Shown here one piece after another: positions 62,270 to 64,000 of a DNA stretch of 64,000 nucleotides. The position numbers were made by a program, and so were the translations under genes. Source of the stretch: Pseudo-nitzschia pungens (lineage: Eukaryota > Bacillariophyta > Bacillariophyceae > Bacillariales > Bacillariaceae); contig CM074766.1 in NCBI GenBank assembly GCA_037355855.1, positions 3,286,001 to 3,350,000 on the forward strand, in the 5' to 3' direction. The notes beneath the pieces were generated by a model. The model did not search any database, was not told the DNA's origin, and was given only the letters and a program-made list of their open reading frames with translations. Within the stretch, counting starts at the first letter, position 1; each line of letters starts with the position of its first letter.

Positions 62270-64000
62270 GCACTGAGGGCAAATGACAAATGCCGGGGCA
62301 GGAGAAGCACAGGTGGAGAGCAAATCAACAGCAGGAAACCTCCAGTGGAGTGCAGGAGCACCAACTGAAACGCCGCGCTGGAATGGAGAAGCACCGGTTG
62401 AGTACAAAGGCCGGGGCAGGAGAAGCACCGATTGAGGGCAAACAACAGCTGAAAAGCAAGCAATTGGGTGCTGGACCAACAGCAGACACGCCTCTTGGAT
62501 GTGCAAGTGCAAGGTGATGACAAAGGCCGAAGCAGGGGAAGCACCGGTTGATGACAAAGGCCGGGGCAGGAGAAGCACCGGTTAATGACAAAGGCCGGGG
62601 CAGGAGAAGCACCAGTTGAGAGCAATGCAACAACTGAAAAGCAAGCAGTTGGGTGTTGGACCAACAGCAGACACGCCTCTTGGATGTGCAAGTGCCAGGT
62701 GATGACAAAGGCCGGGGCAGGAGAAGCACCGGTTGAAGGCAAAGGCCGGGGCAGAAGAAGCACCGGTTGATGACAAAGGCCGGGGCAGAAGAAGCACCGG
62801 TTGAAGACACAGGCCGGGGCAGGAGAAGCACCGGTTGATGACAAAGGCCGGGGCAGGAGAAGCACCAGTTGAGAGCAAAGCAACAACTGAAAAGCAAGCA
62901 GTTGGGTGTTGGACCAACAGCAGACACGCCTCTTGGATGTGCAAGTGCCAGGTGATGACAAAGGCCGGGGCAGGAGAAGCACCGGTTGAAGGCAAAGGCC
63001 GGGGCAGGAGAAGCACCAGTTGATGACAAAGGCCGGGGCAGGAGAAGCACCGGTTGATGACAAAGGCCGGGGCAGGAGAAGCACCGGGTGAGGGCAAACA
63101 ACAGCTGAAAAGCAAGCAATTGGGTGCTGGACCAACAGCAGACACGCCTCTTGGATGTGCAAGTGCCAGGTGATGACAAAGGCCGGGGCAGGAGAAGCAC
63201 CGGTTGAAGGCAAAAGCCGGGGCAGAAGAAGCACCGGTTGAAGACAAAGGCCGGGGCAGGAGAAGCACCGGGTGAGGGCAAAGACCGGGATAGGAGAAGC
63301 ACCAGTTGAGAGCAAAGCAACAACTGAAAAGCAAGCAGTTGGGTGTTGGACCAACAGCAGACACGCCTCTTGGATGTGCAAGTGCCAGGTGATGACAAAG
63401 GCCGGGGCAGGAGAAGCACCGGTTGAAGAAAAAGGCCGGGGCAGGAGAAGCACCAGTTGATGACAAAGGCCGGGGCAGGAGAAGCACCGGTTGATGACAA
63501 AGGCCGGGGCAGGAGAAGCACCGGGTGAGGGCAAACAACAGCTGAAAAGCAAGCAATTGGGTGCTGGACCAACAGCAGACACGCCTCTTGGATGTGCAAG
63601 TGCCAGGTGATGACAAAGGCCGGGGCAGGAGAAGCACCGGTTGAAGGCAAAAGCCGGGGCAGAAGAAGCACCGGTTGAAGACAAAGGCCGGGGCAGGAGA
63701 AGCACCGGGTGAGGGCAAAGACCGGGATAGGAGAAGCACCAGTTGAGAGCAAAGCAACAACTGAAAAGCAAGCAGTTGGGTGTTGGACCAACAGCAGACA
63801 CGCCTCTTGGATGTGCAAGTGCCAGGTGATGACAAAGGCCGGGGCAGGAGAAGCACCGGTTGAAGAAAAAGGCTGGGGCAGAAGAAGCACCGGTTGATGA
63901 CAAAGGCCGGGGCAGAAGAAGCACCGGTTGAAGACAAAGGCCGGGGCAGGAGAGGCACCGGTTGATGACAAAGGCCGGGGCAGGAGAAGCACCAGTTGAG
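62270..64000 (-). repeat. 34-bp tandem array with ~219-bp higher-order monomers (5' end of LINE copy 2)
   Basis: Unit GGCCGGGGCAGGAGAAGCAC plus CGGTTGATGACAAA (34 bp, + strand) repeated throughout, broken by a ~85-bp spacer block containing CAGACACGCCTCTTGGATGT. That block occurs near 62,483, 62,668, 62,921, 63,139, 63,358, 63,576 and 63,795; the last four intervals are 218-219 bp and pairs repeat at 437 bp. Because 34 is not a multiple of 3 and the unit has no minus-strand stop, all three minus-strand frames stay open for more than 450 codons and spell the same peptide set in rotation. It sits directly upstream of ORF1a, where a LINE promoter is expected. Confidence 0.9.

Larger units (their letters stand above)
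52882..64000 (-). mobile_element. LINE copy 2 (APE/RT/RNase H non-LTR retrotransposon), nearly full length
   Basis: Runs on the minus strand from beyond the right edge to an ATT-repeat tail at 52,882-52,896 inserted in element E gag. Parts in element order: 5' tandem array (64,000-62,270), ORF1a, ORF1b, ORF2, 3' UTR (53,185-52,897) and tail. It is very similar to copy 1 throughout their overlap. ORF2 carries a one-base deletion near 58,328-58,334, so this copy is probably not fully active. Confidence 0.92.

Noticed and set aside
61903..63992. Very long minus-strand reading frames over the array (up to 673 codons) as separate genes
   Set aside because: All three frames are open because the 34-bp unit lacks minus-strand stops; they give the same rotating peptide and are not independent genes.
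62270..64000. Array resembling a CRISPR (regular 34-bp units)
   Set aside because: Units are contiguous without unique spacers, the genome is eukaryotic, and the array is attached to a LINE 5' end.

Overview
The window looks like nuclear DNA of a diatom, most likely a pennate one. The genes have short GT-AG introns, and one encodes a stramenopile-type DUF6824 protein. The rest are ordinary eukaryotic housekeeping genes: a VAP/MSP tail-anchored protein, a DEK-type chromatin protein, a long PPR protein, a hydroxyisobutyryl-CoA hydrolase-like enzyme and a UDP-sugar epimerase. The long gag/pol retroelements also fit a diatom. No rRNA, tRNA or CRISPR array was recognised. The species is not claimed.

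Region 1 (1-22,200) is the gene-bearing half. It starts with a CAGCAA/CAGCGA microsatellite and a frameshifted GCR1_C-like domain. Then come a 280-aa orphan (+), the VAP homologue (-, two exons), a hAT-like non-autonomous transposon carrying a solo LTR, and a thioredoxin-fold gene (+, two exons) preceded by a strong hairpin. These are followed by a HIBCH-like gene (-), a 93-aa candidate mitochondrial membrane subunit (+, two exons), a DEK homologue (+, two exons), a 998-aa PPR protein (+, two exons), the DUF6824 protein (+) and the UDP-glucuronate-epimerase-like gene (-). Intergenic spacers are unusually rich in short palindromic words such as GTAC, TACCGGTA and AAGGTTACC. The genes do not form operons; neighbouring pairs are often convergent.

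Region 2 (22,200-26,000) has no gene. It holds a small inverted-repeat element (24,016-24,576), a solo LTR with a 5-bp target duplication (25,411-25,730) and a fragment of a second LTR family.

Region 3 (26,000-64,000) is a nested retrotransposon complex. A 5'-truncated LINE (copy 1, +) is interrupted by Ty3/Gypsy element A (-, duplication CCTAC), element C (+, duplication ATGTA), a pol-less element D (+, duplication AAGAC) and element E (+). Element C was itself invaded by element B, a relative of A, which later lost its 3' third. Element E was invaded by a second LINE copy (copy 2, -), which runs off the right edge. Copy 2 carries a long 5' array of 34-bp units arranged in roughly 219-bp monomers.

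Themes worth attention: consecutive ORFs in the autonomous retroelements lie in one frame separated by a single UGA; perfect palindromes sit where a tRNA primer-binding site is expected in two LTR families; and the identical LTRs of C and D indicate recent activity.
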